This document shows positions 18,119-27,992 of a stretch of DNA of 64,000 bases, in pieces; the first letter of the stretch is position 1; each line of letters opens with the position of its first letter. Below the pieces are notes generated by a model. That model saw only the letters and a program-made list of their open reading frames with translations. It was not told the DNA's origin and made no database searches. Origin of the DNA: Pseudomonas sp. Tri1 (GTDB lineage: Bacteria > Pseudomonadota > Gammaproteobacteria > Pseudomonadales > Pseudomonadaceae); assembly GCF_017968885.1 (NCBI RefSeq), contig NZ_CP072913.1:5062501-5126500 (forward strand), read 5' to 3'. A program made the position numbers and the translations under genes.

Positions 18119-18293
18119 GGAAAAATGCCTTGGAAATTCGAGTGCAATAGAACATCGGAAATCACACTGTAGATTTCGATGAAAGGCGTTGTCCACTAAC
18201 AGAACTGCTAGGTTTCAGGCAACTTTTCAAGTGGTAACGTTGAATCCTGATGCTGTCGTCTCATCCACAACCACTCGCATGGGCCATGTCACT

Positions 18294-18779
18294 ATGAAGT
18301 ACATCAAAGCCTTCGTTTTCGGCTTATTGCTGAGCAACTATCTTGTCTATTCTAGCTCTGCCTTTTCTGCGACAGGCACCATAATACTTAGAGATAAGGA
18401 AAATGCTATTTGCTCTTTTGACCTGCCAGAACCAGGCCAGACCAAAACGTACAGTTTTACCATCGAGCCTTATCCTTGCGAACGCTGGGATAACAGAGCC
18501 CGCACAATCCAATTAGCAGAAGTGCCTTCAGCCACTATCATTTTGCTGAGTGATTTCGGGGGCTGCCTGACGAGTGGATATACCTGGTTGAAGCTCAAGA
18601 CAACAAAGAAACAAACCTCCACATCAATTCAGCCCATTGAATACCTCACAACCTACAGAAAAAATCAGATAATTGAACCAGGATTGCAAATGGTTGACTT
18701 GGAAGTCACAGAAGAATTCAGAGACAAGCTTTCTTGCATCCAGATAACAACCTCGGCAGCACCACCTTCTTCGCCTTAA
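18294..18779 (+). CDS. Small exported protein with four cysteines
   Basis: A 161-residue protein with a signal peptide (about 1-25, MKYIKAFVFGLLLSNYLVY...). The mature part has four Cys (in ICSF, PCER, GGCL and SCIQ), enough for two disulfides, and alternating beta-type hydrophobics. I chose the ATG at 18294 because it begins the signal peptide. It lies 40 bp upstream of RHS2 on the same strand and is probably cotranscribed. It might be a partner or protective protein for RHS2, but there is no direct support and no family is recognised. Its base composition is AT-rich against the genome. Confidence 0.65.
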   Translation: MKYIKAFVFGLLLSNYLVYSSSAFSATGTIILRDKENAICSFDLPEPGQTKTYSFTIEPYPCERWDNRARTIQLAEVPSATIILLSDFGGCLTSGYTWLKLKTTKKQTSTSIQPIEYLTTYRKNQIIEPGLQMVDLEVTEEFRDKLSCIQITTSAAPPSSP

Positions 18780-18819
18780 CCTCATTCAAATTCTGATCTC
18801 TAACAATGAGAAACGGGCC

Positions 18820-21800
18820 ATGACCATTTCAAAAACCGTGCACTCCCAGGCATTCGGATTCCTGAGCTACGTACAAAGCGGCGTCGACCCCCGCACCGGG
18901 CAATACACCGTTTCCATCGATTTGCCCGAAGTCCAGAGCAACTGGCTCAACGGCCCGGCGTTCCCGCTGAACCTGACCTTCAGTCCGATCAACATCCTGG
19001 ACTCCGGCTTCGGGGTCGGCTGGAACCTGAACCTGACTCAGTTCACGCCCAGAGACAGCATCCTGGCCTTGAGTACCGGGGAGACTTTCAAGGTGACCGG
19101 CAGCGGTCCCACCCCCGACATCAAGGAAAAGAAACTCGACAGCTTCCACTTCGAGAAGCTGGACAACGACCGCTATCGCGTCGTGCACAAGTCCGGAATG
19201 GTCGAGGAACTCCAGGTCGGCGGCGTTCTTACCCGGGTCGCCTTGCCCGTGAGCCTCAAGTCGCCGGCCGGTCACAGCCTCACGCTGGCCTATACATCGT
19301 TCCGGGGCGGACAATGCCTGCAAAGCATCAACGACGCCCAAGGCGAGCTGCTGCGCATTAACCGTCATGCCGGCGATGAGTGGGTGGAAATTCTCGTGCG
19401 CCCCGAAGGCCCTGGCAGCGCGGCGCTGGCGCGCTATGAAATGAAGCTCAACGCCAGCGGTTGGGTCACGGAAATTGTGTTGCCCACCCCTGACAAGGGT
19501 TCCTGGCGTTTTGGCTATGGCAACGGACCGATCCGCAACATTTTGTGCCTACACGAGGTCAAGACCCCGGTGGGTGGTTGTGAAACCATTGAGTACGCCG
19601 ACACCGGCCATCCCTATCCGGGCGGCGTCGTGCGGGCCAACCTGCCTCGGGTCACCCGCCATCGCAATTACCCGGATTTCGGCCAATCGAACGCCGATGA
19701 AACGATGATCGACATGGTCTTCAGCTACACCGGCCGTAACTTTCTCGGCGCCGGTGAAACCGTCAGTTGGGAAGACGGGATGGACCCGCTGTACAAACTC
19801 GATGCCAGCTATGAATACGGCAGCACCGCCAGCCTGATGGTCGGCGGGCAGGTGGTGCGCCAGGTCGAACGCCGCTACAACCGCTTTCACCTGCTGACGG
19901 AAGAAAAAACCACGCAGGAACACTGCATCAAGCGCGTCAAGACTCAGTATTACGCCGAGGATGTGGCTTTCGAGCGCCAAGTCCCGCAGTTCCAGTTTCC
20001 CAAGGAGGTCATCACCAGTTGGGAATTGGACAACGACGCGACCCAATACCGCGCCGAAATCACCCGCAGCGCTTACGATGAGCATGGCAACCAGACCGAA
20101 CAGGTCGAGCCCAGCGGCATCAAGACCGTCTACACCTACTACGCCAAGAATGGCGAGGACGGCTGCCCGCCGGACCGTTTCCAACGCAACCTGAAAGACA
20201 CCACGGTGATCCCTTCGCCCGAGGGCAAGCCCGGCGCGCCGACGCTGCGCACCCGCCTGCGCTACACGGCACACAAGCCGCTGACCGGCAGTGAAGTAGA
20301 CGACTGGCTGGCGGTTGAATGCGAAACCCTGTTGCAAGTTGAAGGCAATGACGAAACAACCTTGCAACAGACTTTGCGCAGTTACCACGAATTACCGGGC
20401 AACGTGTTTTTGCACGGCCGAGTGGCCAGCCAGGAAACCACCCTCAACGGCACCACCAGCAGGATCCTGTACGAATACGACAAACTGCCGAGCGTACTGG
20501 CTGGGGAAACCGTTTTGGAGACCACCGAACTCTTTACGGGTTTTGATGGCATTGAAAAAGCGACGTCCCAGCAAAACTCGCTGATCACCGGTGAAATGGT
20601 GCTATCCAGCGACGTCGATGGGGTGCAACTGCTTCGCCAGTTCGATGCCCTGGGTCGGGTGATCAAAGAAATCGTCTCGCCATCGTCACCCGACGTTAAA
20701 GCCGAACGCCTCTTCAGTTATACATTGACCGGCGTCGACGGCCAAAAAGCGTCGCATAGCGTGACTGACGTCAGCGGCGTCACCACCCTCACGCGCTTCG
20801 ATGGCCTGGGACGAACGATTTATCAAGAACGGATCGAGAATGCGAAAGCGCCACGCCAGATCTATGCGGCCAGCTACGACAAGTTGGACAACCTGATCGA
20901 AGAGGTCCGCTATGACTGGCTGGAAGATAAGCCCATGCCTTTGCGCCAGGGCTTCGAATACGATGCCTGGGGTGTTGCCCACCGCGTGACCATGGCCGAT
21001 GGCGTTGTGAGTCGCTACCTATGGTCGCCTTTCGGCCTCAGCGGCCCCATTGAGTACCAATGGCTGGAAACGCCGGAAACCGAAACGACAACGATCATCA
21101 GCGGCCTGACCAGCAGCCAGTACAACGACTTCGGCAAGTTGGACCGCTTCGAGCGATTGGACGCGCAGCCCTTGGTCGATCTGTGCCGCCAACAGCCCGA
21201 ACGCCCGGTAGAGGAGCACTTGCGCCACCTGCTTGGGATGACGGGGCTGCCTATCGTAGGCGCGGTCGAATACACCTACGACGGCAAGAGCAACTGCGTA
21301 AAACAAATCGAACTGTATGACGAGCAGGAGCGCGAGACGCTCTTTGCCTATGACGCGTGGGGTCGAATGGAAGCCACCACCATGCCCGACCACACCGTCA
21401 TTGGCCGGACGTTCGCCGAGCACAGCTTCGGCGAACAGACCACCCGCTTGAGCGTGAAACCCAGCGCCAAGCCCCTCGTCACTGTCGGCCAACAGGCATT
21501 CGACAGCCTCCAGCGCATGACCGAGCGGCGCGTCGGTTCGACGGCCAATCCGCGAATCGAGGCCTTCAAATACACCGGGGGCCAGATGCAGCCCAGCCAA
21601 CGAATCAGCCCGGCCAATGAAGTCTTCGAGTATGAATACAAACCCGAACTGACCCTGCAACCTGTAGCGGTCACCAGTGCCAGGGATGAATCAGCGACTT
21701 ATGCCTATGACCTCAAGACCGGAGCGATCACCCGCGCGCAAAACAACCAAGGCCAGCGGGAATATCGCTATACCGATACCGGTGCGCTGGAGTACGAGAG

Positions 21801-23805
21801 CTGGACCGACATCGACGGCACACGGATAGAGACCACTTACCTGACCTCTCTCCTGGGGCGGCAGATTCGGCGAAGTCACACTGACGGCCTGGAAACCGTT
21901 TATACCTATGACGATTTCGGGCGTGCCGAGACCGTAGTTCAGGGTGCGCTCAATGCCGACTTCGATTACGACCCACTGGGCCAGTTGTGTCGCACGACGA
22001 CTCGCAGCCCGACCTCGACACTAACCGCCGATATCAAGCATGACCTGCAAGGCCGAGAGGTCGAGCGGACTTTGACTGTCAATAATCAGCCCCCACGGGT
22101 CATTACCCAAACCTGGCAAGGCGACAATCAACTCAAGAACCGCCAAGTGCTCCTGGACGGCACCTGTGTGCTCGATGAAGCGTTCATATACGACTCACGC
22201 AACCGACTCGTCCATCACACGTGCACGGGCAGCCTCCTGCCCAAGGATGCTTATGGCAACCCCATCGTCAGCCAGTTATTCAGGTTCGATGAGCTGGATA
22301 ACATCCTGCGAGTGACGACCCAATTCGAGGGTGGTCTTAGCGATATCGCAGTATTTACCTACGACCCCGATGATCCTTTCCAACTGAATCGGATCACCCA
22401 TACCTATACCGCCGGTGGCTATCCCGAGCTCCTCGAGTTCGAGTACGACGCCAATGGGCGCATGCTCAACGACGAACACAATCGACGCCTGGTCTACGAC
22501 GATCATGGTCGCCTGGTGGCTGTAAAGGATTCGCAAGGGCAAGCCCTGGTGAGCTATCGCTATGATGGGCATGATCATTTGGTTGGGGTCCGCCAGGGTG
22601 ATGGACACGAAACCCTGCGGTTCTATCAGGGCTACAACCTCAGCCACACGTTGCACAATGGAACCGGCACCCAGTACCTGTTTCATGGCGAGCGGCCATT
22701 GGGTCAACAGCAAATCAATGACCATGACGAAGCCATCTTGCTGTTGACCGACGCCAGCCCCCATGTCATCGGCCAGTGTGTGCAATCGGATGTGCGCACT
22801 GTCGCGTACAGCGCCTACGGCATTCGCAGCAGTGATGATGCTTTGCACAGCTTGCTGGCGTTCAACAGTGAGTTGTGTGAGAACGACGATAACTGGTATC
22901 TGCTGGGTCGCGGCTACCGCGTGTATAACCCCAACCTGATGCGTTTTCACAGTCCGGATTCGTTCAGTCCGTTCGGCTCGGGCGGGATCAACCCCTATGC
23001 GTATTGCCTGGGGAATCCGATTACATTCCGAGACCCTAGCGGGCATCGGCCCGCCTACGGTGCCTATGGTGGTCGTCCGGAAGATCCGGGGTATATCGAC
23101 CCCATCGAACAGCCCAAGCAATCTATATGGGGGAAAATAGCGACTTACGCTTTTGCAGCGATTGCGCTGGTTGGCGCTATTTTTTCAGCCGTCGTGACTG
23201 GAGGGGCGACGGCAGCACTGGTCGGTTTAGCAATAGTAACCATTGGTGTTGGATTAACCATATATGGAACTGAAGCAGGCAACGAAGCGATAACTACCGT
23301 AGGCTTGGTGTTAACCGCCCTGGGTGGACTCGTGAGTGGTGGTGCATATTTAGGCGGAAAATTTGGTGGCAAAAGCGCTCCTGCCGTCTCCAGCTCACCA
23401 AGGTCTAGTATTTCGAGCAGTAACAGTGGTTCCGCAAGTAGACGCCCTAGCGTCAGCCCTAGAAACAGTACTGCTGGCACTCCGGGAGAAGATCCATTGC
23501 CAGCCCAACAAAACAGCAGCAGAACAAATGAAGCGCTCTATTTTTACCAGTCCGAGAACACGGTTGAACGTTCAAATCATACTAGCGTGCGAATTCCACG
23601 TCCTGACTATGATGATCCCCTCCCTACGAGTAACTATGCCTCCACCAGGTCAGGGGCAAATACCCCACCGCCGCCCAGACTTAAATCGGCACGAGAACTG
23701 TCTGACGAACAGATAGGAACCCTAAATACACGACAGAAAGAACAGCTAGGAAAAGTCACAGTTTTAACCGGAGGTTTTTATAGAAAACCAGGCTGGATTG
23801 TTTAA
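18820..23805 (+). CDS. RHS2: intact RHS/YD-repeat protein with variable C-terminal tip
   Basis: A 1661-residue RHS protein. Residues 1-~570 form a non-repeat N-terminal section (HSQAFGF...GVDPRTGQYTVSIDLPE), shared almost identically with RHS1. YD repeats follow to ~1330. The core end reads YNPNLMRFHSPDSFSPFGSGGINPYAYCLGNP and closes with DPSGHRP at 1405-1411. The ~250-residue tip begins with about three hydrophobic segments (~1433-1512), then a Ser/Pro-rich linker and a short charged end. No known toxin motif is seen. RHS shells typically enclose and release the tip. No signal peptide or PAAR/VgrG partner is present, and no immunity ORF follows. Confidence 0.92.
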   Translation: MTISKTVHSQAFGFLSYVQSGVDPRTGQYTVSIDLPEVQSNWLNGPAFPLNLTFSPINILDSGFGVGWNLNLTQFTPRDSILALSTGETFKVTGSGPTPDIKEKKLDSFHFEKLDNDRYRVVHKSGMVEELQVGGVLTRVALPVSLKSPAGHSLTLAYTSFRGGQCLQSINDAQGELLRINRHAGDEWVEILVRPEGPGSAALARYEMKLNASGWVTEIVLPTPDKGSWRFGYGNGPIRNILCLHEVKTPVGGCETIEYADTGHPYPGGVVRANLPRVTRHRNYPDFGQSNADETMIDMVFSYTGRNFLGAGETVSWEDGMDPLYKLDASYEYGSTASLMVGGQVVRQVERRYNRFHLLTEEKTTQEHCIKRVKTQYYAEDVAFERQVPQFQFPKEVITSWELDNDATQYRAEITRSAYDEHGNQTEQVEPSGIKTVYTYYAKNGEDGCPPDRFQRNLKDTTVIPSPEGKPGAPTLRTRLRYTAHKPLTGSEVDDWLAVECETLLQVEGNDETTLQQTLRSYHELPGNVFLHGRVASQETTLNGTTSRILYEYDKLPSVLAGETVLETTELFTGFDGIEKATSQQNSLITGEMVLSSDVDGVQLLRQFDALGRVIKEIVSPSSPDVKAERLFSYTLTGVDGQKASHSVTDVSGVTTLTRFDGLGRTIYQERIENAKAPRQIYAASYDKLDNLIEEVRYDWLEDKPMPLRQGFEYDAWGVAHRVTMADGVVSRYLWSPFGLSGPIEYQWLETPETETTTIISGLTSSQYNDFGKLDRFERLDAQPLVDLCRQQPERPVEEHLRHLLGMTGLPIVGAVEYTYDGKSNCVKQIELYDEQERETLFAYDAWGRMEATTMPDHTVIGRTFAEHSFGEQTTRLSVKPSAKPLVTVGQQAFDSLQRMTERRVGSTANPRIEAFKYTGGQMQPSQRISPANEVFEYEYKPELTLQPVAVTSARDESATYAYDLKTGAITRAQNNQGQREYRYTDTGALEYESWTDIDGTRIETTYLTSLLGRQIRRSHTDGLETVYTYDDFGRAETVVQGALNADFDYDPLGQLCRTTTRSPTSTLTADIKHDLQGREVERTLTVNNQPPRVITQTWQGDNQLKNRQVLLDGTCVLDEAFIYDSRNRLVHHTCTGSLLPKDAYGNPIVSQLFRFDELDNILRVTTQFEGGLSDIAVFTYDPDDPFQLNRITHTYTAGGYPELLEFEYDANGRMLNDEHNRRLVYDDHGRLVAVKDSQGQALVSYRYDGHDHLVGVRQGDGHETLRFYQGYNLSHTLHNGTGTQYLFHGERPLGQQQINDHDEAILLLTDASPHVIGQCVQSDVRTVAYSAYGIRSSDDALHSLLAFNSELCENDDNWYLLGRGYRVYNPNLMRFHSPDSFSPFGSGGINPYAYCLGNPITFRDPSGHRPAYGAYGGRPEDPGYIDPIEQPKQSIWGKIATYAFAAIALVGAIFSAVVTGGATAALVGLAIVTIGVGLTIYGTEAGNEAITTVGLVLTALGGLVSGGAYLGGKFGGKSAPAVSSSPRSSISSSNSGSASRRPSVSPRNSTAGTPGEDPLPAQQNSSRTNEALYFYQSENTVERSNHTSVRIPRPDYDDPLPTSNYASTRSGANTPPPPRLKSARELSDEQIGTLNTRQKEQLGKVTVLTGGFYRKPGWIV
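18872..20529 (+). repeat. 1658-bp inverted repeat, right arm
   Basis: The right arm, inside RHS2, matches 9128-10785 in inverted orientation. The arms flank an 8.1-kb core (10786-18871) holding the P47-like, Ig-like and exported-protein genes. The ends fall at GTACAAAGCGG and at ACCACCGAA, after which the two RHS genes diverge. Confidence 0.9.
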
Positions 23806-23826
23806 AACAACCTCAATCTTAATAAT

Positions 23827-23860
23827 CAGGTATGCAATCCAATTTTAGGTTGCATACCTG
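23827..23860. terminator. Hairpin downstream of RHS2
   Basis: CAGGTATGCAA and TTGCATACCTG pair perfectly around a 12-base loop, 22 bp after the RHS2 stop. No T-run follows on either strand, so it may stabilise RNA or pause polymerase rather than act as a classical terminator. Confidence 0.4.
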
Positions 23861-23987
23861 CTTCCCCTTAGTTAGTAAACAAACATAACAGCACTCCCGT
23901 GGCACCGCAGCCTCCACCCTGCTTTTCATAAAAAAGTAACCAAATGAAAAGCCAGACGATTTTAATTGACCCTTCGCTAGATAAAAT

Positions 23988-25490
23988 TCAGTTAACCAAA
24001 GTCAATTGCAACAACGGAAAATTAGGCGCAGCCAACGGCGGCCACGTGTTCCCACCATCAAAACTCACATAGACTTTGCCCGTTAAGGGCGCATTGCGTC
24101 GCAGCGTATTCAAAAACGTCTTGAGTACCCTGACCTCGGTGCCAAAACCAATGCCGGCATAGGTTTCCTGCTCAGTCACCGCACGCTTTCTCACTGCTTC
24201 GAATGACGAATCCTGCCCTGACGAATTGACTCCCGTCATCGTGATCAGGACCCAATGGTCCGTCGTCATGAGCGGCCATTTATTCAGCGTCAGCCGAGCG
24301 CCCTCTGCAGGTACTGCGGTGTAACTCAAATTACCGCCGGAAAGCCCTTCACATTGGACGGTTTCCAGTCGCTGGCTCGGAAGGGTTTGCACCAGCAGCC
24401 TGCGTTGGACAGAAGGATGTTCCTGCCCCTTGGCATCAATCACCCCATAAGACACCGGCAATACCCGGCCAATGTGAGCTGCCAGGTACCTCATCTCCAC
24501 TTGATAACGACGCGAACCAGAACTGACCGGCTGTTCGATCCGCGTAGCGCCCAAGGTGCCAGGTTCCCCCCATTGCACCCATACCTTTTCATCCGGGTAG
24601 ATAACGGCGATTTCCGGCACTTGCACAAAAACAACGCCATTAATGGGCGTCAACGGATCCAACGTCTGTTGCTCTCCTGTCCCGAGCGCGCCCTCCACGG
24701 AGGGCCACGGCAAATCACGAGGGATCGGCGTCGCATCGACACTCAACTCAACCGGTTCAGACCGCAAACTCTGATTACCCGCACGGTCCTGCGCCTGATA
24801 CCACACATACCGCCAGCCGTCGCCCCTGCTCCGGATCAAATCACCCGGGATCGTGACGACCACCGGATCGGCATAGTTGCGGTCATCCAGTTCGATCACA
24901 CCTCCCTGGTCCTGGGTGCCGGGCGTCGCGCCCCAGTACCAGGTGATGCGGTCCCAAGGTCGGGGGGCCACGTAGGCCGGGAGCGCAGCCCTGAGTTCGT
25001 CGCTGTTCAGTTCAAGGTAGTGGGCAGTGAGTTTGTTGGGCGGGAGGACTTCGGCAGGGAGCACCAACGAACTGTTGGTGGCGAGTATGGGAGCAGTTTT
25101 ATCGACGGTGACGGTGAACGGAAATGACCGCGCCTCTACGCCCACAAAGTTGGTCATGATGAAGCTGAGTTTATGCTCGCCAGAGGGCAACTTGTCGGCG
25201 CTGATCTCGATAAAGTAATCGTCCGGGTCCATGGGCAAGGGCCACTCGCGAAATCCGATGACATCACGCTCGTCATCATCCAGGAACACATCGACCCGTT
25301 CGATCCAGTTCCCAACCGGCGGGCTTTCATGCCAGGGCTTGAACTCGACTCTCAAGGGGTTGGCCGGATCGCTCCAGGCCGTCCGGTGCAGCAGGTTGGG
25401 CTCGCCGCCGGGAACATCGGGCAGTGGTTCGGGCCGTGTCCAGGGGGCGGTCATGGTCGGGTCGAGCAGATTGGACTTGGTCGATGACAT
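23988..25490 (-). CDS. Ig-like repeat protein
   Basis: A 500-residue protein lacking a signal peptide. Residues ~35-130 look like an Ig/Big-type module ending FPFTVTVDKTAP. Further modules carry WRYVWYQAQDRAGNQS and DEKVWVQWGEPG. It ends VYVSFDGGNTW...LQLTLVN, matching the C-terminus of the Ig-like protein at 16352. It is convergent with RHS2, and the autotransporter gene lies upstream on the same strand. GGAG stands 10 bases before the ATG. No function is recognised. Confidence 0.7.
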   Translation of the reverse strand: MSSTKSNLLDPTMTAPWTRPEPLPDVPGGEPNLLHRTAWSDPANPLRVEFKPWHESPPVGNWIERVDVFLDDDERDVIGFREWPLPMDPDDYFIEISADKLPSGEHKLSFIMTNFVGVEARSFPFTVTVDKTAPILATNSSLVLPAEVLPPNKLTAHYLELNSDELRAALPAYVAPRPWDRITWYWGATPGTQDQGGVIELDDRNYADPVVVTIPGDLIRSRGDGWRYVWYQAQDRAGNQSLRSEPVELSVDATPIPRDLPWPSVEGALGTGEQQTLDPLTPINGVVFVQVPEIAVIYPDEKVWVQWGEPGTLGATRIEQPVSSGSRRYQVEMRYLAAHIGRVLPVSYGVIDAKGQEHPSVQRRLLVQTLPSQRLETVQCEGLSGGNLSYTAVPAEGARLTLNKWPLMTTDHWVLITMTGVNSSGQDSSFEAVRKRAVTEQETYAGIGFGTEVRVLKTFLNTLRRNAPLTGKVYVSFDGGNTWPPLAAPNFPLLQLTLVN

Positions 25491-25619
25491 TGTTCATGTT
25501 CTCCATCGATGAATATCAACCCTCGGCCATGGCCGCTGGGCAAAATCCTGATGAACACTCGAATGCCGCAAAGGGCACATGCCGGAATCGAATCCGGCAT
25601 GCCTGCCCGCCCAGCCGCC

Positions 25620-27821
25620 CTACCAGAGGTAGCGCAGGCCAACGTTGGCACCCCACGGTTGTTCGATCTTGTTGCCATTGCTGTAGTCGAAATCGGCGTG
25701 GATCGAGACCTTGTCGGTCACGCTCATGGCCACACCGGCCCCCAACTCGGCACGGGAACCCGACAGGTCGTTGTTGAACCGATTGTCGTTGACCTGCACT
25801 TCGTTGTTGTTGGCAAACTCATGCACGTAGGCGGCACGAATGTAGGGCTGCACCACCTTGTCGTCCCAGTTGAAATTGCGCCCGGCAGTCGCCCCCGCCT
25901 TGGCCAGCAGCGAGTGCGTGCGGCTGCCTTCGGCGGAGAGGCCGTTGTCCAGGTCGTAGTCCTTGCCCTGGATAATCACCCCGGACAACTGGGTGAACGG
26001 CTCGACGAAGTAATCGTCCGCCAGCTTGATATGGCGACCGAACTCCAGGGACGTACCGATCCCATGGCTGTCGTAGTTACCCTTGGTTTTGCGACCGTCG
26101 CTCAGTTGCACGTCGGACTCGTTCTGGAAGCGGTTGAACTTGAGCACGCCGTCGAAGTAATAGCCGCTCTGCTCATCCAGCCAAGTGGTGTAGGCGCCCA
26201 GGTAGTAGCTGTCGATCGTGGCGCTGGTGCCCCGGCTCATGTCCAGGTCGGATTTGCTGTAGCCACCCAGCACGCCCACCAACCACTGGCCATCGCCGGT
26301 TGGCAGCGGCGCATCCGCACCGAACGACAGGCCCTGCTGGACCTGCTTGTAATCAACGCCGGCGCTGGCGCTGATATTGAATTTGTTACCGTAGGCGCGA
26401 ATCCAGCCGCCGGCCTTGCCGGGGTCCATGCGCACTTCACCCATGCGACTGCGCAGGGCGCTGAGTTCACCCAGCCAGACCGTCGGCGCGGCATTGAACA
26501 GCGCTATGACCGAGCGCGTGCCGGGGCTGACGGTGCGCGTGGCGGTATTGAGGTACCAGTCGTTGCTGCCCTGTTTGATCAGGTCATACGAATAGGCCCC
26601 CAGGTCCACTTCGCCACCGGCCAGGGTGAAGGTCGCGTCGCCGCTGCCGATATGGACCACCGGAATGGCCCCCGCCCCCACGGGCTCTGAACCACTGGCG
26701 TCCATGGCGATGGTGTGATTGCCGGTGGCTGTGCCGGTTACGGTCAGGGTGTCGACCTGGCCGGTCTTGAAGTCGGTGTGCATGTAGAACATGCCGCCAG
26801 TACCGGACAACGTGCCGACGTTCAATTTGAAGAATTCGCCTGGGTTGCCGAACTGGATGGCGCCGCCATTCATGGTCAGGTTCTCGACCTCGCCGTCACC
26901 GACCATGACCCAGCGCGCGTTGCTGTTGACGCCCAGGTCCCGGACATTCTCCAGACGCCCTGTCAGGGTGGCAGCGTTTTCCAGGAGCACATTGGCGGTG
27001 CTGGTGCTGTCCGCGACGATATCGCCGACCAGGTGGCTGCCACTGACCTGCAGGTTGCCTTCGGCGCCACGGCGAATGTCCATCAGGATGCCGTTGCTGG
27101 CCGACAACGTGGAGCCGTTGACCACCGAAATGTTGGCGGTGGTCGGCCCCAAGCCCAGCGTATCGACCACGATCGCCGAGCCGTTGAGGCCCTCGACATG
27201 GGTACCATCCAAGGTCAGCGTGGCGGGGCCACCCACGGTATCACCGCCTATTTCCAGCCCGTTCCCGTTGCCGATAATCTGGCTGTCGACGGCCGTTACA
27301 GTGCCCCCGAACAGTCGCATGCCCGCCGCAGTGGCGCCGGTGCCCACGACGGTCGAGCGCAGCAATGTCAGCTCGCTCAAACCGTTGACCGAAACACCGG
27401 TCGTTCCCCCCATGATGGTACTGTCACTCACCGTCGCGCTGGAACCTGTCGTCGCCGCAGCATCGCGGCTGACCACCAGGCCCACCCGGTCGCTGACGAT
27501 GAGGCTGTTGCCAGCGATATCCGCCCGGCCGGCATTCAAGTGAACGCCGTTGGCGCCCGTTGCCTGCACCTGGGTGTCGTTGAGGTTCAAGGTGGAATTA
27601 TTGACGGTGATGTCATGGGTGGTGGCGCCGTCGGCGTTCAATGTCGACTCACCGTTCAACACGTAATTATCGGAGGCAGTGGAGCTGTCGATGGACACGA
27701 TCTCGCCAGGGTTAAGGACCCTCGCATACCCCGCCTCGGCAATCAGCAACAACGGCGGGATGGACAGCAGCTTCAAAGCTCGGAATAACGGATGCAGCGT
27801 GAAAGATTTAACCGAAGACAT
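25620..27821 (-). CDS. Autotransporter (type Va), pertactin-like
   Basis: A 733-residue autotransporter. A signal peptide covers about 1-33. The passenger (~34-440) is built of short repeats of the beta-helix type, such as LTLDGTHVEGLNGSAIVV and VSDSTIMGGTTGVSVNG, with a pertactin-like closing segment around DATFTLAGGEVDLGAYSYDL. An autotransporter beta-barrel (~460-733) follows and ends LRYLW with the terminal aromatic. There is no serine protease triad and no RGD motif, so an adhesin or surface-protein role is likelier than an enzyme. AGGG lies about eight bases before the ATG. It sits within the island between two Ig-like genes. Confidence 0.9.
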   Translation of the reverse strand: MSSVKSFTLHPLFRALKLLSIPPLLLIAEAGYARVLNPGEIVSIDSSTASDNYVLNGESTLNADGATTHDITVNNSTLNLNDTQVQATGANGVHLNAGRADIAGNSLIVSDRVGLVVSRDAAATTGSSATVSDSTIMGGTTGVSVNGLSELTLLRSTVVGTGATAAGMRLFGGTVTAVDSQIIGNGNGLEIGGDTVGGPATLTLDGTHVEGLNGSAIVVDTLGLGPTTANISVVNGSTLSASNGILMDIRRGAEGNLQVSGSHLVGDIVADSTSTANVLLENAATLTGRLENVRDLGVNSNARWVMVGDGEVENLTMNGGAIQFGNPGEFFKLNVGTLSGTGGMFYMHTDFKTGQVDTLTVTGTATGNHTIAMDASGSEPVGAGAIPVVHIGSGDATFTLAGGEVDLGAYSYDLIKQGSNDWYLNTATRTVSPGTRSVIALFNAAPTVWLGELSALRSRMGEVRMDPGKAGGWIRAYGNKFNISASAGVDYKQVQQGLSFGADAPLPTGDGQWLVGVLGGYSKSDLDMSRGTSATIDSYYLGAYTTWLDEQSGYYFDGVLKFNRFQNESDVQLSDGRKTKGNYDSHGIGTSLEFGRHIKLADDYFVEPFTQLSGVIIQGKDYDLDNGLSAEGSRTHSLLAKAGATAGRNFNWDDKVVQPYIRAAYVHEFANNNEVQVNDNRFNNDLSGSRAELGAGVAMSVTDKVSIHADFDYSNGNKIEQPWGANVGLRYLW

Positions 27822-27992
27822 ACAGCCACCCTGTGACGATGAGATACAGAAGGTCGCGCAGGCTACAGAGCGCTGTCAGAACGGTATGTAGGATTTTTCT
27901 GAATTCACCTGCATAACCGACCAAGCCAACCGCAGGAAAAAAGAGGTTTTCCCTCCCTTTTCCGGGGCGGTATGGCTCGGATGAGTGCGCCC

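Noticed and set aside
18820..23805. RHS2 as a TcC-type component of an insecticidal Tc complex
   Set aside because: No TcA or TcB gene is present and the N-terminus is not the TcC type. A general RHS assignment is safer.
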